Source: an uncultured Sulfolobales archaeon
GTDB lineage: Archaea; Thermoproteota; Thermoprotei_A; Sulfolobales; Acidilobaceae
Assembly: GCA_937921695.1 (NCBI GenBank)
Contig: CAKZTZ010000001.1
Location: forward strand, 1-64,000
Direction of reading: 5' to 3'
Length of the DNA: 64,000 nucleotides
A program made the position numbers and the translations under genes. Below, one piece after another: positions 16,746-24,478 of the stretch. A model generated the notes under the pieces. That model saw only the letters and a program-made list of their open reading frames with translations, did not search any database and was not told the origin of the DNA. Position 1 is the first letter of the stretch. Every line of letters begins with the position of its first letter.

Positions 16746-17669
16746 GTGGGTGACACTCACTTGGTGGACGCGGATCAACAGGGTGTGAGGGTTTCAAGCT
16801 CTGTAGAGGGTCTACGTAGAACTGGGAGATTCTGCGCCTCCTCTCCGCATCATGTGACTGCGATCTTTAAACCATACTATGGGGTTGACGCTTCCTCTAC
16901 AGGGTCTGTTGGCGTTGGCTTAGTTGTGGAGCCTAGGGTTAGGGTTTGCGCTCCTGGCAGTCTTCAGGTTGAGTCTGTGGGGATAAGCACTGTTAGCAGG
17001 GTTCTCGAGCTTCTAGGTTATAAGGCTTCCCTTGACATTGTGACGCCCCTACCCCCGGGGGTTGGCTTTGCTGTTAGCGCTGCTTCCGCTATAGCTTCTT
17101 CTCTCGCTGTTGGGGCTTGTTTAGGCTTTTCTTATAGGAGGCTCTTGAGAGTAGCTCATGAGTCTGAGGTTTTAGAGCGTACGGGGCTCGGGGATGTTCT
17201 AGCTATATCTTGTGGTGTGGGCCTTGCTGTTAGGCTTAAGCCGGGGGCTCCCGGGGTTGGGGATGTTGACTGCACCCCTCTCCCCCCGGGGGTCTCGATA
17301 CTCGCTCTAGTTGTGGGCGCTCAGCATACTAGGGAGCTTATAAGGCTCTATGTTGAGAGGGGTTTAGATGTTAAAGCGGAAGCCCCAATATCTAGGATAG
17401 CCGAGTCTATGAGCTTCTCGACTTTCGCGGAGGAGGTCACAAAGTTCAACATAGAAAACGGCCTCCTAAGAGAGCTTTTAGGGGACAGGGGGGAGCACAC
17501 GGTTATGAAAACCCCCGGCATAATAGCAGCATATGCTAAGAAAGGCGTGGCCATAGTCCTCGTAGAGTCCGACCGTGTGGGGGACGCTATAAGCCACCTC
17601 TCAAACCTCAAACATAAACTATTAACCCTAGAACAGTCACGGGGAAGCCCGGAAATATGGGTGCCCTGA
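16746..17669 (+). CDS. Pantoate kinase (GHMP family)
   Basis: This is the archaeal replacement for the bacterial pantothenate route: it phosphorylates pantoate to 4-phosphopantoate. The match rests on the N-terminal PHHVTAIFKPYYG, the segment TGSVGVGLVVEP, the GHMP ATP-loop PLPPGVGFAVSAASAIASS (about 100-118) and the later GAQHTRELI. About 38 residues precede the usual family start, so the real start may be an internal GTG such as the one near 16785. The next gene, the phosphopantoate--beta-alanine ligase, follows immediately. The coding strand is very G/T-rich here. Confidence 0.87.
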   Translation: MGDTHLVDADQQGVRVSSSVEGLRRTGRFCASSPHHVTAIFKPYYGVDASSTGSVGVGLVVEPRVRVCAPGSLQVESVGISTVSRVLELLGYKASLDIVTPLPPGVGFAVSAASAIASSLAVGACLGFSYRRLLRVAHESEVLERTGLGDVLAISCGVGLAVRLKPGAPGVGDVDCTPLPPGVSILALVVGAQHTRELIRLYVERGLDVKAEAPISRIAESMSFSTFAEEVTKFNIENGLLRELLGDRGEHTVMKTPGIIAAYAKKGVAIVLVESDRVGDAISHLSNLKHKLLTLEQSRGSPEIWVP

Positions 17670-17671
17670 AA

Positions 17672-18448
17672 ATGCGCTGGCACATACCCAGAAGCCACCC
17701 CCGCTACGAGTCCCTAAAACTCAGGGAGAAGCTCGTCGAAGCCTTCGAAGCAGGCATAGTAGTGCCGCAAGGGCTCATAGCCCACGGTAGGGGGGAAGCT
17801 TTCGACTACATACTAGGAGAGAAAAGCCATGATTTCGCGTTGGAAGCCGAGAGAGCCACAGTAGCCCACCTCATAATATCAAAGAAACCCATAATATCAG
17901 TGAACGGGAACTACGCAGCCCTAGCAGCAGAGGAGATAGCAAGGCTCTCAATAGAAACAGGAGCACCCATAGAAGTCAACCTCTTCTACAGGAGCGAAGA
18001 AAGAATAGCTAAAATAGAAAAACTACTAGCAGACCACGGAGCCCCCAAAATACTCGGAACAAACTGCGAGAAAACACTAATACCGGGGCTAGAAAGCCCG
18101 AGAGGCATAGTATGCAAAGAAGGAATATACACTGCGGACTTCATACTAGTAGCCATAGAAGACGGAGACAGGACACAAGCACTCAAAAGAATAGGGAAGA
18201 AAGTAGCTGCAATAGACCTAAACCCCTTCAGCAGAACAGCGCAAACAGCAGACATAACAATAGTCGATGAAGCCCAAAGAGCAACAAGAAACATGGAGAA
18301 CATAGCCAAAGAACTCAAAGGAAACCATGATATGCTAAAACAGATAATACTAAAATACGATAATAAAGCCATACTCTCAAAAGCATTCAAAACAATAATG
18401 GAAAGACTCGAAGAGGCGGCGGCAAAAGGAGTCATAATAGAGTTTTAA
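17672..18448 (+). CDS. 4-phosphopantoate--beta-alanine ligase (phosphopantothenate synthetase)
   Basis: This enzyme joins 4-phosphopantoate and beta-alanine using ATP, the step after pantoate kinase. The whole sequence follows the COG1701 family: IPRSHPRYESLKLREKLVEAFEAGIVVPQGLIAHGRGEAFDYILGE appears in pieces at the start, NGNYAALAAEEI in the middle, and AIDLNPFSRTAQTADITIVDE near residue 200. The frame opens at 17657, but family starts align with Met-6, giving 17672, two bases after the kinase stop. The coding strand is strongly A/C-rich towards the end, unlike the gene before it. Confidence 0.92.
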   Translation: MRWHIPRSHPRYESLKLREKLVEAFEAGIVVPQGLIAHGRGEAFDYILGEKSHDFALEAERATVAHLIISKKPIISVNGNYAALAAEEIARLSIETGAPIEVNLFYRSEERIAKIEKLLADHGAPKILGTNCEKTLIPGLESPRGIVCKEGIYTADFILVAIEDGDRTQALKRIGKKVAAIDLNPFSRTAQTADITIVDEAQRATRNMENIAKELKGNHDMLKQIILKYDNKAILSKAFKTIMERLEEAAAKGVIIEF

Positions 18449-18470
18449 ATTATGAACCTGAAATAGTAGC

Positions 18471-18911
18471 TTAGACTCTTCCAAGCTCCCTAGGATGAAT
18501 TAAAGTATCCCTTAATCCATGCTCTTCAATAAACTTTTCCAAAGACTCATCTACAGTTAATAGTCTGATGCCTTGTGAAACTGAAATCCCATACAACATG
18601 TTATCAACCATATCTCTATGACCTAAAATGTACATTTCTAATGCAATAGTGATAGCGCTCTCATCAATACCAACGTGTCTAAATGCTCTCCTCACAGCGT
18701 TAGCCCCCTCTGACACTATTTTAAGTTCCTCCTTGCCCCTAACCATTTTAGCTATTTTCCAGAGAGCTTCAAGGATGCTTACATCACTATAGTAGACGTC
18801 AAACCCTTTTAATAGCGGTATGGAGTTCATTATTATATCTTCAGTCTTGAATCCAAGAAAGGGTAATAAGAATGAAGTATCAAGTAGTATTCTTAAATCT
18901 CTCCTGCTCAT
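18471..18911 (-). CDS. vapC: VapC-type PIN-domain toxin
   Basis: This PIN-domain protein is predicted to be an RNase. The acidic residues are in place: Asp in ILLDTSFLL, Glu in SILEALWKI, Asp in HRDMVDNMLYGIS and Asp in LLTVDESLEKF. I chose the ATG at 18911 because a GAGAGGGAGAG ribosome site lies about 6 bases upstream; the frame extends to 18938. It overlaps the antitoxin gene by 32 bp, the usual toxin-antitoxin order. The target RNA is unknown. Confidence 0.85.
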   Translation of the reverse strand: MSRRDLRILLDTSFLLPFLGFKTEDIIMNSIPLLKGFDVYYSDVSILEALWKIAKMVRGKEELKIVSEGANAVRRAFRHVGIDESAITIALEMYILGHRDMVDNMLYGISVSQGIRLLTVDESLEKFIEEHGLRDTLIHPRELGRV

Positions 18912-19146
18912 AAACGCTCTCCCTCTCAAGATCCTCAAAGCTTATATATCCTATCTTAGGCCCGTGAATAGCATACCATATAGCATCTCTAATAGGCTCC
19001 ACAATCAACCTTTCATCTTCAACTATAATCTTAACCCTCGAACCCTCCTCAAGTCCTAATCTTTCAGCAGCCGCTTTAGGTATAGCCAGTAGCCTCTTTT
19101 TACTAATCTTAGCTTCAAAAACAAGCTTACCACCCATTAAGACCAC
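18880..19146 (-). CDS. vapB: VapB-type AbrB-fold antitoxin
   Basis: This 88-residue protein begins with a SpoVT/AbrB swapped-hairpin DNA-binding domain (KISKKRLLAIPKAAAERLGLEEGSRVKIIVEDERLIVEPI, residues ~13-53). Its acidic C-terminal tail (residues ~70-88) is likely to be the part that occupies the PIN-domain toxin. It should repress its own operon and neutralise VapC. The gene precedes and overlaps vapC. The first in-frame methionines (Met-1, Met-4) are both plausible starts. Confidence 0.85.
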   Translation of the reverse strand: MVLMGGKLVFEAKISKKRLLAIPKAAAERLGLEEGSRVKIIVEDERLIVEPIRDAIWYAIHGPKIGYISFEDLERESVYEQERFKNTT

Positions 19147-19358
19147 CGTTTAAAATAAACTATACCCAGGGTAATAAGCTTAGCTAAAGCGGATGAGACA
19201 AGCTTAAGTGTGGGTTCTAGAGCTACCAGTGTCTGATGATTTAATGATATAAAGTATTAGGCCTTTTCGAGCTCGTGGGGCTTCATCTCCTTTCCGTGAG
19301 AAGAGGAGCATTTTTCATAGGTGTACTATCTTAGTAGCATTAGCTCATAGTGAAGACT

Positions 19359-20015
19359 TTACATTTCTATATGAGGTGTCTTACTTGTTAACTGTATATT
19401 GTATTTCTGGTTGCTGCTTGTTATAGTTTTTGAGTGTTTTTTGACCGCTTCTTCTGCTTTGGCTATTATGGCTTCTATTGTCTTTGCTTCTTCTGCCAGG
19501 TCTTCTTCTAGGCTGTTTTCCCTGATTTTTTCTAGTATTTCTAGTAGTAGTGGTAGTTCTTTGAAGGCTATTTCTCTAAGTTTTCTCTTCTCGACTTGTG
19601 TTAGGCTGTTTTTCGCTGCTAGTTTATTTAGTGTTTCTAGGATTTCGTGGGGGTTTAGTGTGAGGTATTGTATTCTTAATAGTTTTACTCTTGGATCTTC
19701 CCCTTCTTCGCCCCCTTCATATTCCCTTAGTATCTCCTGGACGAGCTCTTTATCTATAATCTTCCACCATCTCTGTGTTGTCGACCTGTATGTGGTTTCT
19801 ATAGCTCCAATTTCTTTCTCTAGTTTAGATAGTAGGGGTACGGGGTTGTATTCTACACCCATTACTTTGAGCCTCACCCTCACGCCTTTAACGCTGAAGT
19901 CTCCTAGTTTAAAGTTCCCCCCTTCCCTGCTCTCTTCTAGGATAGCTTTGAGTAGCGCTACAGCCCTCTCGCCATACTCCGCTATGAAAGCTCTAAGCAT
20001 CGCCTCTAGGTTCAA
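19359..20015 (-). CDS. Hypothetical helical protein, 218 residues
   Basis: I do not recognise this protein. Residues 1-100 look like a compact mixed domain (KLGDFSVKGVRVRLKVMGVEYNPVPLLSKLEKEIGAI, then a TTQRWWKIIDKELVQEIL helix) that could be a winged-helix type fold. Residues 115-205 are long, charged helices with coiled-coil character. There is no signal peptide or cysteine. The start is TTG at 20015, with ATG at 20000 as an alternative. It lies between vapBC and an ABC transporter pair and is probably a single gene. The 210-bp gap between 19147 and 19358 holds no clear feature. Confidence 0.55.
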   Translation of the reverse strand: MNLEAMLRAFIAEYGERAVALLKAILEESREGGNFKLGDFSVKGVRVRLKVMGVEYNPVPLLSKLEKEIGAIETTYRSTTQRWWKIIDKELVQEILREYEGGEEGEDPRVKLLRIQYLTLNPHEILETLNKLAAKNSLTQVEKRKLREIAFKELPLLLEILEKIRENSLEEDLAEEAKTIEAIIAKAEEAVKKHSKTITSSNQKYNIQLTSKTPHIEM

Positions 20016-20112
20016 GGCTTGGGGGCCTCAAAACGTATAAGGGTTAAGTGGAGGTTAAAGTTAAACTGGGGACTCTACAAGTCTACCACTGTTTCCACTA
20101 GGTGAATAGCAG

Positions 20113-20853
20113 TTGAAGGGGGCGGCCGTAGAGGCTGTAGGGGTTTGGAAGTCTATAGGTGGGAGGCCCGTACTTAGAGGGGTCAACATTAAAGTGCCTG
20201 AAGGCTCGGTTTACGTGCTCGCAGGCCCTAACGGGTCTGGTAAGACTACTACTATAAGGGTTCTCCTAGGTCTCATAAGGAGAGACTCTGGAACAGTGAA
20301 AATCCTCGGGGTAGACCCTGAGAGCGGGGAGTGGCCTAGCGTTAGACGCCTAGTAGGCTATATGCCTGAAGACGCCCAGCCCTATGAGAGGCTCACAGGC
20401 CTCGAACACATAGTCTTCTACGCGAGAGCCTACGGGATAAATGAGAACCCCCGGGACCTGGCGAAGAAAGCCTCGGAAATATCTGGCCTCACCTTAGACA
20501 AGTTAAACTCGAGGGTTTCAAGCTACAGTAAGGGTATGAAGAGGAGGCTCCTCCTAGCTGCGACACTAATACATAGTCCGAAACTAGCAATACTAGATGA
20601 GCCGACGAGCGGCCTAGACGTAATATCAGCTTATAACGTTAAGAGGCTCATAAAGAGCATGAAAGCTAAAGGGGCGACGTTCATAATAACCACCCACGAC
20701 CTTAAAGAAGCTGAGGAGATAGCTGACCTTGTAGCATTTATATCTGAAGGCTTTATAGTGGCTGAAGGGGGCCCTAGGGAGCTTATGGAGGCTTACGGGG
20801 CGGAGAGCTTGGAGGAGGCTTATGTGAGGGCTGTCGGCGATGACAGGATTTAA
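20113..20853 (+). CDS. ABC transporter ATPase (ABC-2 / export type)
   Basis: This 246-residue nucleotide-binding subunit has Walker A GPNGSGKTT (about 38-46) and a signature region SSYSKGMKRRLLLAATLIH. Walker B LAILDEPTSGLD and the switch His in TTHD follow. The short length and YSKGMKRR signature fit ABC-2 type exporters. The start is TTG at 20113. It overlaps the permease gene by 14 bp, so translation is probably coupled. Substrate unknown. Confidence 0.9.
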   Translation: MKGAAVEAVGVWKSIGGRPVLRGVNIKVPEGSVYVLAGPNGSGKTTTIRVLLGLIRRDSGTVKILGVDPESGEWPSVRRLVGYMPEDAQPYERLTGLEHIVFYARAYGINENPRDLAKKASEISGLTLDKLNSRVSSYSKGMKRRLLLAATLIHSPKLAILDEPTSGLDVISAYNVKRLIKSMKAKGATFIITTHDLKEAEEIADLVAFISEGFIVAEGGPRELMEAYGAESLEEAYVRAVGDDRI

Positions 20854-22042
20854 GCTAGTCCTTTGGAAAGAGCTCCTAGACCTTTCAAGGGACTATAGGA
20901 CTCTAGCAGCCGTGATACTGCTACCCCTAGTATCCCTCCCTAGTCTAGCAATATTCTCGGGCCTGCTCTACACTTCCCAGACAGCCTCCATAATCATAGT
21001 CCTTGAGCCCGGGGAGCCCTTAGAGGTGGGGGAGAAACTCTCCCAGCTAGTGAGAGAGGAGGCTTCACACCTCAGGTTGAACGTTAACATAACAGTCTCT
21101 AGGAGCGTTCTAGAAGGGGCGGATGTTCTAGTAGTGATACCTAGAGGGTTTTACGAGAACATATCTAGGATAGATGGACAGGGAGTAGTGAGAATTAGCA
21201 GGCTAGTAGGCTCCCCAGCTAGTGACATGGCCTACCAGGCTATACAGTGGGCCCTATACAGGCTAAGCCTGGACATAGTGGATGAGAGGATTAGGAGGCT
21301 CTCAGAAGAAGCTGGGGTTAAAGTAGACCCTGGAGCTTTCAGGAGCCCCGTGTTAATGGCTACGGGATACCACCTAGCTGGAGGGGCGCCCGCAGGCTTG
21401 GGGGAGGCTGAAGTCGCTTTCACAGCTAGGATCCTAGCTTTCTCCCTCTTCTTCGTAGTCTACCCAGCTATAGTCTTCATGTCTGATAGTATCGTGGGGG
21501 AGAGGGAGAGGAGGACTATAGAGAAACTCCTAGTGACCCCCCTAAGCAGGCGGGACATACTAGTGGGTAAAATGGCTGCCTCCATAATACTAGGCATGGT
21601 AGCGGCCCTAGCTGACAGCCTCGCTATCCTAGCTTTCTTCTACCTTGCTGGGGGTGTTTTAAGGCTCTCCCCGCCCCTAGCTTTCTCCTGGCTTGTGTCA
21701 GCTTTCGGGCTCATGGCTTTAACTTCAGCTATAACTAGCATAGTAGCCTCTAGGAGCGCTACTGTCAGGTCTGCCCAAATGTCTTCAACGGTGATACTCG
21801 TGGTCGCCATGGCTGTTTATTTTTCAGCCCTTATCGTTGACCTTACTAAAATACCAGAGTTGCCTTCCATGATCCTACAACTTATACCTTTCACGCACGC
21901 AGCCCTAGCACTATACTGGGTGTCGACGGGGGCCTTGGGGGCTGCCTTTAAACACCTAGCAATACTTTATGTTCTAACAGCCGTCTTAGCTTATGCCTCC
22001 GTTAAAGCCTTCAACTCCGAGAAACTCCTACTGTTAAGGTAG
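20840..22042 (+). CDS. ABC-2 type transporter permease
   Basis: This 400-residue protein has one N-terminal membrane helix (about 20-42), a long extracytoplasmic domain (about 43-190) and five or six C-terminal helices. The cytoplasmic SIVGERERRTIEKLLVTPLSRRDILVGKMAA segment lies between helices. This is the layout of NatB/ABC-2 permeases. It pairs with the ATPase encoded just upstream, with which it overlaps. The substrate could be an ion, drug or lipid-linked compound. A T-run at 22063-22067 follows the stop. Confidence 0.88.
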   Translation: MTGFKLVLWKELLDLSRDYRTLAAVILLPLVSLPSLAIFSGLLYTSQTASIIIVLEPGEPLEVGEKLSQLVREEASHLRLNVNITVSRSVLEGADVLVVIPRGFYENISRIDGQGVVRISRLVGSPASDMAYQAIQWALYRLSLDIVDERIRRLSEEAGVKVDPGAFRSPVLMATGYHLAGGAPAGLGEAEVAFTARILAFSLFFVVYPAIVFMSDSIVGERERRTIEKLLVTPLSRRDILVGKMAASIILGMVAALADSLAILAFFYLAGGVLRLSPPLAFSWLVSAFGLMALTSAITSIVASRSATVRSAQMSSTVILVVAMAVYFSALIVDLTKIPELPSMILQLIPFTHAALALYWVSTGALGAAFKHLAILYVLTAVLAYASVKAFNSEKLLLLR

Positions 22043-22062
22043 AGTTTCCCGTTTCTCTCAAA

Positions 22063-22067
22063 TTTTT
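22063..22067 (+). terminator. Possible T-tract terminator after the ABC-2 operon
   Basis: A five-T run lies 21 bases after the permease stop, in a pyrimidine-rich stretch. Archaeal transcription often ends at such T-tracts. The evidence is weak. Confidence 0.3.
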
Positions 22068-22106
22068 AAGGTTTAGAGTCTTTCAAGGGGGAATGGGGGA
22101 TATCTC

Positions 22107-23090
22107 GTGGCTTTGCTCGAGATAGAGAATTTGAAGACATACTATTACACGTTGAAGGGGCCTGTGAAAGCTGTAGATGATGTAAGCTTAACCCTGGAGC
22201 GGGGGCGTATCCTCGGAATAGCGGGGGAGAGCGGGTGCGGTAAGAGCACTCTAGTCTGGAGTATACTGGGCATGGTGCCCCCTCCTGGCAAGATAGTTTC
22301 GGGGAGTATAATCGTTGACGGCGTAGACGTTACTAAGCTTAGTGAGGACGAGCTGAGGAAGAAGATTAGGTGGAGGAAGGTTAGCATGATATTCCAGGGG
22401 GCCATGAACAGTTTAAACCCAGTATACACCGCCGGGGCCCAGATAGAGGAAGTCCTGAGATACCATGGAGGTATGAGTAAAGTGGAGGCTAGAAACAGGG
22501 TATACGAGCTCCTAGAGAGCGTAGGCCTAGACAGGAGCATAGCTAGCAGATACCCGCACGAGCTCAGCGGGGGCCAGAAACAGAGGGTCGTCATATCAAT
22601 GGCTCTAGCCCTAGAGCCTGACATAGTGATAGCTGACGAGCCTACAACAGCTTTAGACGTTGTAGTCCAAGCTCAAATACTAAACCTCATGAAGAGACTG
22701 CAGAGGGAGAAAGGTATAAGCGTAATACTCATAACGCACGACCTGGCAGTAATAGCTGAACTATCAGAGTATGTAGCGATAATGTACGCGGGCAAAATAG
22801 TTGAGTACGGCCCGAGTGAAAACATTTTCTACAAGCCGAGACACCCATACACATACCTACTAATGAAATCAGTACCCAAACTTAAAGGGCCAAAAGAATC
22901 CCTAGCATACATACCGGGACAACCCCCAGACCTCATAAACCCGCCTAAAGGATGCAGGTTCGCCCCCAGATGCCCCTGGGCAATGGAAATTTGCAGCAGA
23001 GACCCTGAGGAAGCCGAAGTAGAAAAAGAACACAGAGTAGCTTGCTGGCTCGAGAAAACAGGGGGCATGAGGGCGAAACTAGGATTCTAA
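22107..23090 (+). CDS. Peptide-type ABC importer ATPase (OppD/DppD-like)
   Basis: This 327-residue ATPase energises peptide or oligosaccharide uptake. Walker A GESGCGKST (about 38-46), signature LSGGQKQRV, Walker B IVIADEPTTALD and switch LITHD are present. The C-terminal extension typical of OppD/DppD includes CRFAPRCPWAMEIC and a final CW; these cysteines bind an Fe-S cluster in some homologues. The start is GTG at 22107. It is separated from the rest of the importer (24479-31339) by two small membrane-protein genes, one of them on the opposite strand. Confidence 0.9.
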   Translation: MALLEIENLKTYYYTLKGPVKAVDDVSLTLERGRILGIAGESGCGKSTLVWSILGMVPPPGKIVSGSIIVDGVDVTKLSEDELRKKIRWRKVSMIFQGAMNSLNPVYTAGAQIEEVLRYHGGMSKVEARNRVYELLESVGLDRSIASRYPHELSGGQKQRVVISMALALEPDIVIADEPTTALDVVVQAQILNLMKRLQREKGISVILITHDLAVIAELSEYVAIMYAGKIVEYGPSENIFYKPRHPYTYLLMKSVPKLKGPKESLAYIPGQPPDLINPPKGCRFAPRCPWAMEICSRDPEEAEVEKEHRVACWLEKTGGMRAKLGF

Positions 23091-23100
23091 ACAAGATACG

Positions 23101-23592
23101 TTAGAGTCTCCTCAAAACCACATACTCTATTAACCCGTAACCCGCTATTACCATAGACGGTATAAGCACTAGGATAGCCGCCAGGGAAAGCATGGGGTTC
23201 ACTTTCTCCTTCCACGCAGCCTTAACCAATACTTGAAGCTCCCCCTCGCCATCTTCAAACTCTACCTTGATGAGGCCTGTTAGATCATATACTTCCACGT
23301 GCCTCGAGCCCCCAGGCTCCAGGGATAGGCTAGACCTCCCTATAGTGATGACAGCCCTCTTCCCCCCCATGTTGCTTATAATCAAGTCTACATCCCTATA
23401 AACCCTACCTTCCAGGGGGAGTTCAACTACTTCAGCCACACGGCCCCTAACATTGCCCGTTAAGATGATAGTGTGCTCCCCCTCAAAGTCCTGCCCACTA
23501 GCAACTATGGATAATATTAGGGCTAGGATTATGCCAGATATCCCAACAGTTATTTTAACCAGGCTCACAGGCCCCCCACTAGGCTGTGTCAC
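23101..23592 (-). CDS. Small membrane-anchored protein of unknown function
   Basis: This 163-residue protein has an N-terminal hydrophobic segment (about 12-32, signal or anchor). A beta-rich extracytoplasmic domain follows (about 35-130, including GGSRHVEVYDLTGLIKVEFEDGEGELQVLV), then a C-terminal membrane helix (about 135-157). I do not recognise it. The start is GTG at 23592. It converges on the OppD-like gene and faces the other unknown membrane protein across a very short gap, inside the importer locus. It may be a small accessory surface protein, which is inference only. Confidence 0.55.
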   Translation of the reverse strand: MTQPSGGPVSLVKITVGISGIILALILSIVASGQDFEGEHTIILTGNVRGRVAEVVELPLEGRVYRDVDLIISNMGGKRAVITIGRSSLSLEPGGSRHVEVYDLTGLIKVEFEDGEGELQVLVKAAWKEKVNPMLSLAAILVLIPSMVIAGYGLIEYVVLRRL

Positions 23593-23642
23593 GTCAAAGG
23601 CTTATAATGTTAGTTTTTAACAGTCCCATTAGGGGTTACGGT

Positions 23643-24431
23643 TTGAGGGTTACTCATAGTTGGAGGTTTACTTTGAATTTAAGGCGTGCCCTTCTGGTAG
23701 CCTCATTATTAGCTCTCTCCCTAAACTTTCTTTTCCAGTTTTCAAGTTTAGGCTTTAAAGAGCTCGCCTTATGTTCTAACGGCTACTGCGACATCTCAGC
23801 TATTGAAGGCTCCGGCGTTGGTTTTTCCGTTAATGTTGACTACGCTATCCGCTACACCGTTGTTAGCCTCGTTAAGCCTGAAGGTTATACTTTGAAGTTA
23901 ATAGTTTACGCTAACATTAGCGGGAGCCTTATAGATGTTAGTGGGCCGTACTTGAACGTTGCGGGCGAGACAGGCTACATAGATATTCCCCCCGAGGCCG
24001 GGCAGAATTTCAATGTCCCCATAGTATATGTTGAGAGCCCCATAAAGCATGTAGTGACAGTTAAAGTTATAGAGGCTCTAGAGCCTGGAGTACTAATGGC
24101 TAGCTATGATGCCCCGGGCCTCGGAGTCTCAGCATCTCTAAGATACGATCTTATAGTTGAAAGCCTAAACGTGACAGTGAAGAAGAGCGGAGACTACAAG
24201 CTAACACTGGAGCTCCTAGACGGCTATAGGACTCTTAATGTCCTAACGTTTAACTGTAACGGGGCATGCCATGCCCCCATAAACCCCGAAACTAAAGTCA
24301 CAGCTTTCAACGCCTCAATAGTTGAGGAGAGCATTGCAAGGAGCCTGTCGAAGCACACCCTAACACCTTTAATAGCCTTAACAGTACTTCTAGCCCTCAC
24401 AGAACTGAAATCACTAGTACGTAAACGTTAA
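23643..24431 (+). CDS. Secreted, C-terminally anchored protein of unknown function
   Basis: The protein has an N-terminal signal or anchor helix (RRALLVASLLALSLNFLF), then a beta-rich extracytoplasmic domain of about 210 residues with two small Cys pairs (LCSNGYC and FNCNGAC). It ends with a membrane helix (LTPLIALTVLLALTE) and a basic tail (LVRKR). I do not recognise the family. The frame opens at 23586 and would overlap the divergent gene. I chose TTG at 23643 because a TATA-like TTATAAT lies near 23602-23608 and AGGGGT precedes it. It is 47 bp upstream of the importer's binding protein. Confidence 0.55.
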   Translation: MRVTHSWRFTLNLRRALLVASLLALSLNFLFQFSSLGFKELALCSNGYCDISAIEGSGVGFSVNVDYAIRYTVVSLVKPEGYTLKLIVYANISGSLIDVSGPYLNVAGETGYIDIPPEAGQNFNVPIVYVESPIKHVVTVKVIEALEPGVLMASYDAPGLGVSASLRYDLIVESLNVTVKKSGDYKLTLELLDGYRTLNVLTFNCNGACHAPINPETKVTAFNASIVEESIARSLSKHTLTPLIALTVLLALTELKSLVRKR

Positions 24432-24478
24432 GTTTTTAAGCTCTCAATACCTATTAAAACTCGGCTAAGGGGTGAGCG

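Noticed and set aside
19189-19260. Possible C/D-box RNA (GATGAGA, then CTGATGA)
   Set aside because: The box order and spacing do not fit a C/D guide RNA, and no second D box or flanking stem is found.
19399-20040. 213-codon plus-strand frame opposite the hypothetical gene at 19359
   Set aside because: It has a Ser/Leu-rich composition typical of an antisense shadow. The minus-strand frame gives a sensible charged helical protein.
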